From assembly GCA_022704885.1 (NCBI GenBank), contig JAKJFO010000033.1, positions 1-28,383 of the forward strand: a stretch of DNA of 28,383 nucleotides, written 5' to 3'. Each line of letters starts with the position of its first letter. The stretch's first letter is position 1. This DNA comes from Candidatus Rifleibacteriota bacterium (GTDB taxonomy: Bacteria > Riflebacteria > Ozemobacteria > Ozemobacterales > Ozemobacteraceae). Below are positions 7,724-14,926 of this stretch, one piece after another. Below the pieces are notes generated by a model. The model saw nothing but the letters and a program-made list of their open reading frames with translations, made no database searches and was not told where the DNA came from. The translations under genes were made by a program, and so were the position numbers.

Positions 7724-9259
7724 TCAGGCTTTCTCCCATTTACGGGCTATCTGCAGCGCCGCAATGGTTATTGGTACTGCGAGCAGAAGACTGATTCTGG
7801 CGACATCAGAGCCGGCACCGTAGTGCAGAAGGTTGAAAACCCTTATTGGAAGAGTCTCGCCGCCTGGCGGTACGGTAAGCAGTGAAATCTCGAGTTCACG
7901 CAGCGAAAAAACTGCAGCAACCAGGAAAACCAGCAGATAATGCGGCCACTCGACAAATATTCGCTGCCAGAAGTGATGCCGATGCATAAAAACCGATTCA
8001 CGCGCTGACTTGCGGTGCTGCATGCTCCAGAGGGCCAGAGAAACCAGCAGTGCAAATGGCGTTATGCGCCCGAGATGGCTGAGCAGAAGCGGGGTCTCTT
8101 CTGGCAACCAGCGGCATGATACATGTATACGCACTCCCCAGGCTGCCCAGGTGATGCCGGTTATGCTGGCAGGAAGTGCCAGAGGCAGAAGCACCGGCAG
8201 CAGAAGCCAGCTGCGGTTTCTGCTGGCAACCGCCGCGCCGGCAGGCACAGCCAGCAGTGTTGACAATGCTGCACTGATTATTGCCAGTCCGAGTGAACGC
8301 AGCAGGGCCATGCCATCACTGTTGATGGTCAGATTATAAGTACTCCCGGTAAACGCCAGCCGCAGCAGCCCGAGCAGAGGCAGTGCCACCAGTGTTGCCA
8401 GCAGCAGCCAGCCGGCACGGGTTGCCATTCTGAGCCATGGTGGCAGTGAGTCGATATTCAGCAGAAAATGTCTGGCGCCTGGCGCATTGCCATCGCTGCA
8501 GCGCCGGCAGCGACGAATGATGAGAAAAGCTGAGATTCCCAGCAGCAGCGAGCAAAAATACAGAGGCCAGATGTTTTTTGCCAATGCAACCGGGTTTTCG
8601 CCGCCAAGAAAACGCGAGGTAATTTCGGTCGCGAACACTGGAAACTGAAGGCTTAGAGGCACTCCGCCTTCGAGCAGGCAGAGCATGGCGATAAGCAGCC
8701 AGGAAGCTGTAAGCAGCGGCAGCAGTAGCGGCAGAATCAGACGCCGCCAGGCTGTGACCGGCCCCTGACTTAACGCCAGACTTTCAAGTGCCGCAAGAGG
8801 AATGAAGTGTCGGCCAAGTCCGGTCAGAAGTGCTGCCAGGGGTGCCATCGAGGTTCCCAGAATCAGAGCCGCCCAGTTCAGCCCTGCCGGCGTTTTGATG
8901 AATGACAGGCCCGGCGGTGGCGACCAGGCAAGAGACATCCAGCCCTGTATCAGCAAATATGGCGGTAGCAGCAGAGCCAGTATGACAAAGCCGCGCAACT
9001 GATAAACCGGACTGGCGGTGTGCCACAGACCGATTCCGGCAAACAGCCCGAGGCCGACGGCAATGCTGGCGGCAAGAGCTGCCAGCTGCAGCGAGCGCCC
9101 AAGAAGTCTGATTGCCGGGCCTGAATCGATACCTGATTTCCAGCCGGTTTCGACAAATGGCAGGGTCAGCGGCAGCAGGGTCAAAAGCAGATAGACAAGC
9201 ATGGCTAAGACCAGAGTGCGCCGGTCGAAGCCGGTAGTCGGATCCCAGAATTGCGCCAT
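7724..9259 (-). CDS. ABC transporter permease, two fused BPD_transp_1 domains, iron(III)-type
   Basis: This 511-residue inner-membrane permease has roughly twelve hydrophobic segments arranged as two copies of the six-helix importer fold, the FbpB/AfuB/FutB layout. An EAA-like coupling loop is visible in the first half (ALESLALSQG... followed by ILPLLLP) and a degenerate one in the second half (ARESVFMHRHHFWQR). The start ATG 9259 shares one base with the stop of the substrate-binding gene (TAATG), so the two are translationally coupled. The ATPase gene follows 8 bases after its stop. Substrate is inferred from the family of the binding protein and is most likely ferric iron, though thiamine- or phosphonate-type relatives share this architecture. 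Confidence 0.9.
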   Translation of the reverse strand: MAQFWDPTTGFDRRTLVLAMLVYLLLTLLPLTLPFVETGWKSGIDSGPAIRLLGRSLQLAALAASIAVGLGLFAGIGLWHTASPVYQLRGFVILALLLPPYLLIQGWMSLAWSPPPGLSFIKTPAGLNWAALILGTSMAPLAALLTGLGRHFIPLAALESLALSQGPVTAWRRLILPLLLPLLTASWLLIAMLCLLEGGVPLSLQFPVFATEITSRFLGGENPVALAKNIWPLYFCSLLLGISAFLIIRRCRRCSDGNAPGARHFLLNIDSLPPWLRMATRAGWLLLATLVALPLLGLLRLAFTGSTYNLTINSDGMALLRSLGLAIISAALSTLLAVPAGAAVASRNRSWLLLPVLLPLALPASITGITWAAWGVRIHVSCRWLPEETPLLLSHLGRITPFALLVSLALWSMQHRKSARESVFMHRHHFWQRIFVEWPHYLLVFLVAAVFSLRELEISLLTVPPGGETLPIRVFNLLHYGAGSDVARISLLLAVPITIAALQIARKWEKA

Positions 9260-10302
9260 TACTGCAAAAACATCGCGTTGATGATCAGACTGGCTGATGC
9301 AATGGCGTCAGCCACCTCTGGCAACGATACCTGAAGCTCTTTGACACCTTCTGGTGGCAGCCATTCGAGCTGAGTCGCGAGATTTCTGCGAATCGGAAAA
9401 AAGCCCTCACCAAGACGGGTCAGCATGAGTTCACCTTCGGCACTGGTGATGAAGTCGAGAAAAGCTTTGCCCTGATCAGGGTCTGGTCCGTTTTTAACCA
9501 GCGCGGCGGTATTCGGAATCAACATGGTGCCGGCCTGACCGTCGGCCTGATCAGGAAAAACCATGGCGACCGGGTCGCCGCGTTTGATGGCGACAACGGC
9601 ATCGTCGCTGTCGGTCAGGCCGATCAGACTGGTGCCGGCAACTACACGGTCACGGGTCGAAGCGTTGCCATCGACGAAGGCCGCGCCTCTTTGTTTGAGG
9701 GTGTCGAAGAAGTTACGCAGGCCCTGTTCTCCTTCGCGTGCATATAGGGCAGAAGCCTGGGTATTGGTAGTGCCGAACAGTGGTCGTGCTACGGTAATCT
9801 GTTCAGGCTGCCACTTTGCGTCGAGCAGTTCGCCGAGTGATTTTGGCCAATCTGCAGCTGGAAGTTTGTCTTTATTGATGATCAGCACGCGTGCACGCTG
9901 CCCGGAACCTGTCCAGAGGTTTTGTGCATCGCGAAAATGCGCGGGTATATCTTCTGCCTGCTTCGGCCGATATGGTGCAAAAATGCCTTCTCGCGCCAGT
10001 TTTATCGTATGTGAGAACTCCGAACTCCAGAAGACGTCGGCTCTGGGCGCGGCAGTCTCTGCTCGCAGCCGGTTGGCAAGGCCAACTGTTTTGGCCGCTT
10101 CGGTATCGAATACCGGTCTGACTCTGATGCCGGTTTTTTCGGTAAAAGCTTTGAATACCGGTTCGGCGAAAGGCTGATCGACAGACGTGTAGACGGTTAC
10201 TTCAGGCCCTGAGCTGCCGCATCCGCAAGTTAATACAAGTAGCATCAGGGCTGCCAGCAGGCTGGTCAGCAGATACTCTGCTCTGCTTTTCCATTTTGTC
10301 AT
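9259..10302 (-). CDS. Iron(III)-type ABC transporter substrate-binding protein, probable lipoprotein
   Basis: The product is a 347-residue periplasmic-type solute-binding protein of the type-2 fold. The start ATG 10302 (MTKWKSRAEY) has GGAG about 6 bases upstream, while the longer frame needs an unsupported TTG at 10332. Residues 1-25 are a signal sequence ending in LVLTCGCGSS, where Cys26 or Cys28 could be lipidated, although the lipobox is not canonical. Family signatures are VTVYTSVDQPFAEPVF at the first strand, DTEAAKT, and ADVFWSSEF, as in FutA/AfuA-like proteins. The usual paired Tyr ligands of ferric-binding FbpA proteins are not evident (no YY anywhere), so the ligand is uncertain. 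It is the second gene of the operon, 34 bases after the spermidine-synthase-like gene. Confidence 0.9.
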   Translation of the reverse strand: MTKWKSRAEYLLTSLLAALMLLVLTCGCGSSGPEVTVYTSVDQPFAEPVFKAFTEKTGIRVRPVFDTEAAKTVGLANRLRAETAAPRADVFWSSEFSHTIKLAREGIFAPYRPKQAEDIPAHFRDAQNLWTGSGQRARVLIINKDKLPAADWPKSLGELLDAKWQPEQITVARPLFGTTNTQASALYAREGEQGLRNFFDTLKQRGAAFVDGNASTRDRVVAGTSLIGLTDSDDAVVAIKRGDPVAMVFPDQADGQAGTMLIPNTAALVKNGPDPDQGKAFLDFITSAEGELMLTRLGEGFFPIRRNLATQLEWLPPEGVKELQVSLPEVADAIASASLIINAMFLQ

Positions 10303-10336
10303 GTTTTTCTCCGGTGCTGTTATAGTGTTCAAGTTT

Positions 10337-12709
10337 TCATTTCTCGCTGGCTTCTGTAGACTGGCTCTCTACCGTCCTGAAGTTGAGCAGTGGAAATATG
10401 CTCGAATGGCTGTCTGTCCAGGCTCTGAAATCAGGCCATTCTTTAATTGGCGCCCAGGTGTCGCCTGATACGCGACCGAGGTAGTTCACTATGCCCTGAT
10501 CTCTGGTGAAAATCGCATATTCAGCCGGACTGCGCTCGTAGTTGGCAGGTTCGTCAGAGTCGAAATAGTTGTCGGCGATGTAGGTCTGATAAAGATTATG
10601 CACTTTTGCCAGCGCCTGCAGATTGGGCTGCAGGCTGAGGTAGCGGTTCGAAATGTGAACAGCGATCAGACCTGTGTCTTTGAGGCGGTCAAGATAGATC
10701 TGCATAGCTTCTACAGTCAGAAGATGTATGGGAACGGCATCAGAAGAAAAGGCATCGATAAGTATCATGTCAAAATACTTTGGCGCTGCCTGCATGATTT
10801 TGAGCCGGCCATCACCGATTTCGACGCGGCAGTTGTGGCTGAAATCCTTGAGATACGAGAATATTCCGGTTTTCTGGGCAATTTCGACTACCTGCGGATC
10901 GAGTTCATAAAAGATAAATTCATTGCCGCTGCGCGAATAAGCTGCCATTGAACCGACTCCGAGCCCGATGATGGCTACCTTGAGGTTGTCTTTGCCGAAC
11001 ATTGGCAGGGCAAAGATATCGCCGAGCGGGCCGCGGCGATGATAGTAGGTCAAAGGTTCTTCACGCAAACCTTCCTTGAAACTCTGTTTGCCATGTACGG
11101 TCGAGCCGTGTGCAAGGTGGCGCAGATTGGTTTCGGTATCGAAAAAGATCTTCTTGACGCCGAAAAAATTGCGGTAGCGTTTGATGATTTTGTGCTGGCC
11201 GATATTGTAAACGAATATCATCAGCAGAACGACTGTCACCAGCGGGGCAAATGAAACGCGGTAGCGCTTTTTCAGGATAAAAGCAGGAATGATGGCGGCC
11301 AGTGCAAAGGCAGACTGTCGAAAAGGGCCGTGGTTTCTTGCGATGAATTCAAGAGCGGGTTTGAGCCCGGGCGCGTTTATATCAAAACCGAAATAGGTGG
11401 CAAGATGAAATATCTGTTCAGGCAGGTTGAGATTTGAGAAATAGATGATTACGGCAAAAATATAAAAGCCGGCAAGAGCTGAAACAATACCGGGCAGAAA
11501 GGTTCTGTCGCCGTTTCCCTCTTCTGTTGCAGGGCGGCTGTTATTGAAGTGGTCGATGATCAGGCAGCTCAAAACGATCAACAGAGGGTACTCAAGATAA
11601 TCAGAAAAAATCAGCGGCGCGATGAGTGAGTTGAAAAAGCCGCCAAGTACGCCTCCGAGCGAGATCCAGAGATAATATGAGGTGAGGTATTTTACCGCCG
11701 GTCTGCTTTCGGCAACAGCGCAGTGACAGAACATCGCTACGCTGAAAAGCGTGGCGAGATGCACCATTACGCTGAACCAGAAGTAATTGATCTCTACGAA
11801 CAGATAGAGTGAGAGAAACGAAAGTATGATCAGCAGAGAAATTCTGCTGTAAGTCAGCGCTCGCGGCGCCAGCTTTTCTGAGAAGGCGACGATGAAGGTG
11901 ACAAGATAGATCATCAGCGGTATGATCCAGAACATTGGCACCGGCACGAGGTCGGTGGTGACATACTGGGTGACTGCCAGCAGCAGACTTGATGGCACAA
12001 AGGCGGCGGCGACCCAGAAAAGAATGGTTCGTCGCGCCGGGGCCTCTGCCATGGAACAGGCTTCCCCTCTATCGTCAGCTGTCACAGAATGTTCGGCTCT
12101 TTTGACCTGCGCGAAGCAGGCAGCCATAAGGATTATCAGCAATATATAGCCGTTGGTCCAGATGTGTGTTTGAGCGGTGAGATCGAATGAAGGTTCGATC
12201 AGAGTCGGGTATGCCAGCAGCGCAAACAGGCTGCCGGTATTGCTGGCTGCATAAAGAAAAAACGGGTTTTCAGCGCGGATATGCCCGGTATTGGCGAACC
12301 AGACCTGAATCAGGGGTGCGATGCCGGCAATGACAAAAAACGGCAGGCCGATAGTTTTAAAAAGCTGTGCGAGCAGCCAGAGAGAGGGGTCTTCTGGAAC
12401 CGGTGTGGAGTTGCTGTAGATGAACGGCAGAAAAAGCAGTGCCAGCAGCATCAGCGGAAACTGCAGAAAAGACTGTTTTTTTACACCCAGTCGCCCGAGC
12501 GACAGGTGCGTGTAGCCATAGCCTGCCAGCAGCAGAGCCTGGAAAAAGAACATGCAGGTATTCCAGGCGGCTGATGAGCCGCCAACCCAGGGCAGAAACA
12601 TCTTGCCAATCATCGGCTGCACCAGAAACAGCAGAAAAGCCGAAAGAAAAATACAGCTCGAATATAAATAAATCAAGATTTGCCCGCCTGTCTTTGATTG
12701 CGCGCCCAT
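10337..12709 (-). CDS. Membrane-fused spermidine synthase homologue (fused MFS/spermidine synthase type)
   Basis: The 790-residue product begins at ATG 12709, with GGGGA about 8 bases upstream; a longer frame from TTG 12748 is less likely. Residues 1-530 hold many hydrophobic segments, beginning with the family-typical QPMIGKMFLPWVGGS and AAWNTCMFFFQ. Residues about 570-770 form an aminopropyltransferase-like Rossmann domain: IIGLGVGSMAAYSR (nucleotide loop), FYELDP, EIGDGR and DAFSSDAVPIHLLT. The soluble relatives transfer aminopropyl from decarboxylated SAM to polyamines; the reaction of membrane-fused members is not established. It is the first gene of the minus-strand operon, 34 bases ahead of the binding-protein gene. 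No spermidine or SAM-decarboxylase gene is nearby, so an ordinary polyamine role is unproven. Confidence 0.88.
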   Translation of the reverse strand: MGAQSKTGGQILIYLYSSCIFLSAFLLFLVQPMIGKMFLPWVGGSSAAWNTCMFFFQALLLAGYGYTHLSLGRLGVKKQSFLQFPLMLLALLFLPFIYSNSTPVPEDPSLWLLAQLFKTIGLPFFVIAGIAPLIQVWFANTGHIRAENPFFLYAASNTGSLFALLAYPTLIEPSFDLTAQTHIWTNGYILLIILMAACFAQVKRAEHSVTADDRGEACSMAEAPARRTILFWVAAAFVPSSLLLAVTQYVTTDLVPVPMFWIIPLMIYLVTFIVAFSEKLAPRALTYSRISLLIILSFLSLYLFVEINYFWFSVMVHLATLFSVAMFCHCAVAESRPAVKYLTSYYLWISLGGVLGGFFNSLIAPLIFSDYLEYPLLIVLSCLIIDHFNNSRPATEEGNGDRTFLPGIVSALAGFYIFAVIIYFSNLNLPEQIFHLATYFGFDINAPGLKPALEFIARNHGPFRQSAFALAAIIPAFILKKRYRVSFAPLVTVVLLMIFVYNIGQHKIIKRYRNFFGVKKIFFDTETNLRHLAHGSTVHGKQSFKEGLREEPLTYYHRRGPLGDIFALPMFGKDNLKVAIIGLGVGSMAAYSRSGNEFIFYELDPQVVEIAQKTGIFSYLKDFSHNCRVEIGDGRLKIMQAAPKYFDMILIDAFSSDAVPIHLLTVEAMQIYLDRLKDTGLIAVHISNRYLSLQPNLQALAKVHNLYQTYIADNYFDSDEPANYERSPAEYAIFTRDQGIVNYLGRVSGDTWAPIKEWPDFRAWTDSHSSIFPLLNFRTVESQSTEASEK

Positions 12710-12779
12710 TTTAATCTTCCCCGCCGCATTTTTCAATACAGCAATCAAATAATCAGGGCGTTTGTGTGGTCAGTTTTTT

Positions 12780-12819
12780 ATGCTCATTTGCCCGAGCATT
12801 GCTGGCCAGATTTTCTGGC
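12780..12819. promoter_or_regulatory. Two small dyads in the divergent promoter region
   Basis: Bases 12780-12799 form ATGCTC-N8-GAGCAT. Bases 12805-12819 form GCCAGA-TTT-TCTGGC. Both lie between the divergent spermidine-synthase-like and TetR genes, upstream of the TetR promoter. They are not followed by T runs in a terminating orientation, so protein-binding sites are likelier than terminators. No regulator is assigned. Confidence 0.35.
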
Positions 12820-12821
12820 TG

Positions 12822-12850
12822 TTGACAAATTGACGATAAAACTATATATT
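12822..12850 (+). promoter_or_regulatory. Sigma-70 promoter of the TetR-RND operon
   Basis: TTGACA at 12822-12827 and TATATT at 12845-12850 are separated by exactly 17 bases. This is a near-consensus housekeeping promoter placed about 100 bases upstream of the TetR start. Transcription would start near 12857, inside the palindromic element, which suits repression by a regulator bound there. Confidence 0.7.
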
Positions 12851-12873
12851 TAAGTTAACGTTAACTAACTTAA
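12850..12873. promoter_or_regulatory. Palindromic operator-like element for the TetR regulator
   Basis: TTAAGTTA (12850-12857) and TAACTTAA (12866-12873) form an 8-base-arm inverted repeat with an 8-base spacer. Nested within it, 12853-12866 is a perfect 14-base palindrome, AGTTAACGTTAACT. The element begins at the last base of the -10 box and covers the expected transcription start. TetR-family repressors commonly bind such dyads in their own promoters, so autoregulation is inferred. Confidence 0.6.
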
Positions 12874-12947
12874 TCAGATGCGTCGATGAAATAGATCAGG
12901 TATTTTGCTTGAACTCGACGAATGCTGGTAAAGATGGAGGCAGCAAG

Positions 12948-13685
12948 ATGGTAATACGAAAAAAAGATGCTGGAAGCAGCAAAAGCACTGCTGCGACAAC
13001 ACAGCACAGAACTGCTGGCAACAGCAGACCAGCGGCAAATAAGGCAAATGCAGCTTCTCTCAAGGTGGCAAGAAAAATTGTGCGCCGCAAAAGTGGTGAG
13101 CACAGGCGCAGCGAAATTCTGGAAGTTGCGCGTGACCTGATTTTCAATGAAGGCTTCAGCAATTTTACCATCAGAGAAGTCGCCGGAAGGGTTGGTATCA
13201 GCGAAGCCGCCATCTACCGGCACTTTGCCAGCAAGGAAGAACTTCTGCTGGCACTGCTGGAGTCGATGTTCACGCCATGGCGCGAGGCGATCAGCCAGCT
13301 GGTCAAAGATGAACTGCCATTTGCCAGAAAACTCGAAGAGTTGTGTCAGTTGCATCTTCACCACCTGCTGAACGAGAGATTGAATCCGGTGCTTTTTCTG
13401 TCAGAAGCGGTTAATCCGCAGAATGAAAGAGTGCTGGCGACAATGCGCTACAATCTGGGTTTTCTGGCTGATTCGGTGGCGGCAATAGTAACTGCCGCAA
13501 AGAAACACAGGCAGATCAGTCAGGGTATTAGCTCAGATGCTTTGGTAGCAATGGTTCTTGGGCTGATGCAGACCTCTGTGATTCGATGGACTCTGCAGGG
13601 CAGCAGTGACGGACTGCTTGAAGACAGCGCCCGCAATATGGTGGAACTCGCCAGAACAGTAATGATACAAGAGGTAAAACGATGA
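12948..13685 (+). CDS. TetR/AcrR-family transcriptional regulator of the RND efflux operon
   Basis: The product is a 245-residue DNA-binding regulator. ATG 12948 is preferred because GGAGG lies 7 bases upstream; the frame also extends to a TTG at 12909 without a comparable site. The TetR HTH is clear: RRSEILEVARDLIFNEGF, then TIREVAGRVGISEAAIYRHF and SKEELLLALL (about residues 53-105). The remaining helical half is the ligand-binding and dimerisation part, whose inducer cannot be predicted. An unusual Lys/Ala/Ser/Arg-rich tail of about 50 residues precedes the HTH. The stop overlaps the adaptor start as ATGA, so regulator and pump are cotranscribed. A consensus promoter and a palindrome upstream suggest it represses its own operon. 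Confidence 0.93.
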   Translation: MVIRKKDAGSSKSTAATTQHRTAGNSRPAANKANAASLKVARKIVRRKSGEHRRSEILEVARDLIFNEGFSNFTIREVAGRVGISEAAIYRHFASKEELLLALLESMFTPWREAISQLVKDELPFARKLEELCQLHLHHLLNERLNPVLFLSEAVNPQNERVLATMRYNLGFLADSVAAIVTAAKKHRQISQGISSDALVAMVLGLMQTSVIRWTLQGSSDGLLEDSARNMVELARTVMIQEVKR

Positions 13686-14926
13686 GCCGACATAAATATC
13701 TGAATTGGCAGAATGCAGTCATAGCACTGGTGTTTATCGCATTCGTCGCGCTGGCGACAGCTGGCCTGCTACGCAAAAAGGCTGCTCTGGCCGAGGCTAG
13801 ACCGATGCCTCAACCGCCTCTGGCGGTTAAAACGGTGAGAGTCGCGCCTGGTGTGGTCAGTCGCAGTGTTTCGGCGCTGGCAACGGTCAAAAGCGCGGCC
13901 AGTATCGTTCTCAAGGCTGAAACAGCAGGCAAGATTGCCGAGCTTAAATATCGTGAAGGCGACCGGGTGACTGCCGGCAGCGTTCTTGCCGTTATCGACA
14001 GCCGCGAGCAGAAGGCGCAGCTGCAGGCGGCACGGGCGCGTTCAGACTCTGCTTCGGGTCAGGTTTCGGCGATGCAGGCAAGCCTGCAGGCTTTGACCAG
14101 CCAGCTCGATGCGCATCAGATAAATCTCGATTACTGGAAATCCACATTGGCACGCGATGAAAAGTTATTCGAGGCCAGAGCCCTCTCAAAAAGCGCATTA
14201 GAGGCTACAGTTAACCGTCATGCTGAAGCAGAGAGTCGCCTGGAAACCTTGAAGTCCCAGATTGCTGCGCAAAAAGCCCAGATCGCGGCAGTGGTATCGC
14301 AAAAACAGGCGAGCGAAAAAGACGTTGCTGTCTGGCAGACCAGACTCGATTATGCCGAGATTCTTGCGCCGGTAGACGGCATCGTTTCATTGCGAATGCA
14401 GGAAGAAGGCAACCTGGTGCAGCCTGGCACAGCGGTTTATACGGTCGAAGATGTTGCAATGACACGCCTGCTCATGCAGGTTCCGCAACAGGAGGCAGTA
14501 AGCGTGCGTGTCGGACAGGCGGTAACGCTCAAAGACGGCAGCAGTAACGGCTTTGTTGTCAGTCGCATTTATCCGGTGCAGAACGAACTCAGGCAGGTCG
14601 TGGTCGAGGCTGCGAAGCCTGGAGAAGCGAGCGGACTGGTCTATGACATGCAACTTCCGGTGCGAATTACTGTCGAAAGTCGTGATGGAGTGCTTGTGCC
14701 GCCTGCTGCGGCGTTCATCGACTTCAACGATCCGCAGAAAATACAGCTTTACGTTGTTGAGGGCAGTCTGGCGCGACGTATCACGCTAAGCCCTCTGCTG
14801 CGCGGTGACAATGGTAATGTCGCGTTTGCTGCCGACCTCCTTCCTGCCGGCACCGAGCTGGCTCTCGGTAATTACCTTGAAAATGTCAGATTGCCAGCAT
14901 CTTTCAGCATCGAGGTGATCAGATGA
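13682..14926 (+). CDS. RND efflux periplasmic adaptor (membrane fusion protein)
   Basis: This 414-residue adaptor links the inner-membrane RND pump to an outer-membrane channel. Residues 8-30 are a membrane anchor or uncleaved signal. Residues about 66-105 are the first half of the lipoyl/barrel-sandwich domain (IVLKAETAGKIAEL, then YREGDRVTAGSVLAVID). Residues about 105-215 are a Gln/Ala-rich coiled-coil hairpin, and ILAPVDGIVSLRMQEEGNLV completes the lipoyl domain, followed by beta-barrel and membrane-proximal parts. ATG 13682 overlaps the TetR stop and has GAGG about 7 bases upstream. The gene overlaps the pump gene by 4 bases. No outer-membrane factor is encoded in the window, so a channel must be supplied from elsewhere. 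Confidence 0.93.
   Translation: MSRHKYLNWQNAVIALVFIAFVALATAGLLRKKAALAEARPMPQPPLAVKTVRVAPGVVSRSVSALATVKSAASIVLKAETAGKIAELKYREGDRVTAGSVLAVIDSREQKAQLQAARARSDSASGQVSAMQASLQALTSQLDAHQINLDYWKSTLARDEKLFEARALSKSALEATVNRHAEAESRLETLKSQIAAQKAQIAAVVSQKQASEKDVAVWQTRLDYAEILAPVDGIVSLRMQEEGNLVQPGTAVYTVEDVAMTRLLMQVPQQEAVSVRVGQAVTLKDGSSNGFVVSRIYPVQNELRQVVVEAAKPGEASGLVYDMQLPVRITVESRDGVLVPPAAAFIDFNDPQKIQLYVVEGSLARRITLSPLLRGDNGNVAFAADLLPAGTELALGNYLENVRLPASFSIEVIR

Noticed and set aside
12780..12799. Hairpin ATGCTC-N8-GAGCAT as a transcription terminator
   Set aside because: On neither strand is it followed by a T run; on the plus strand the T run comes before it. Kept only as a possible binding site.
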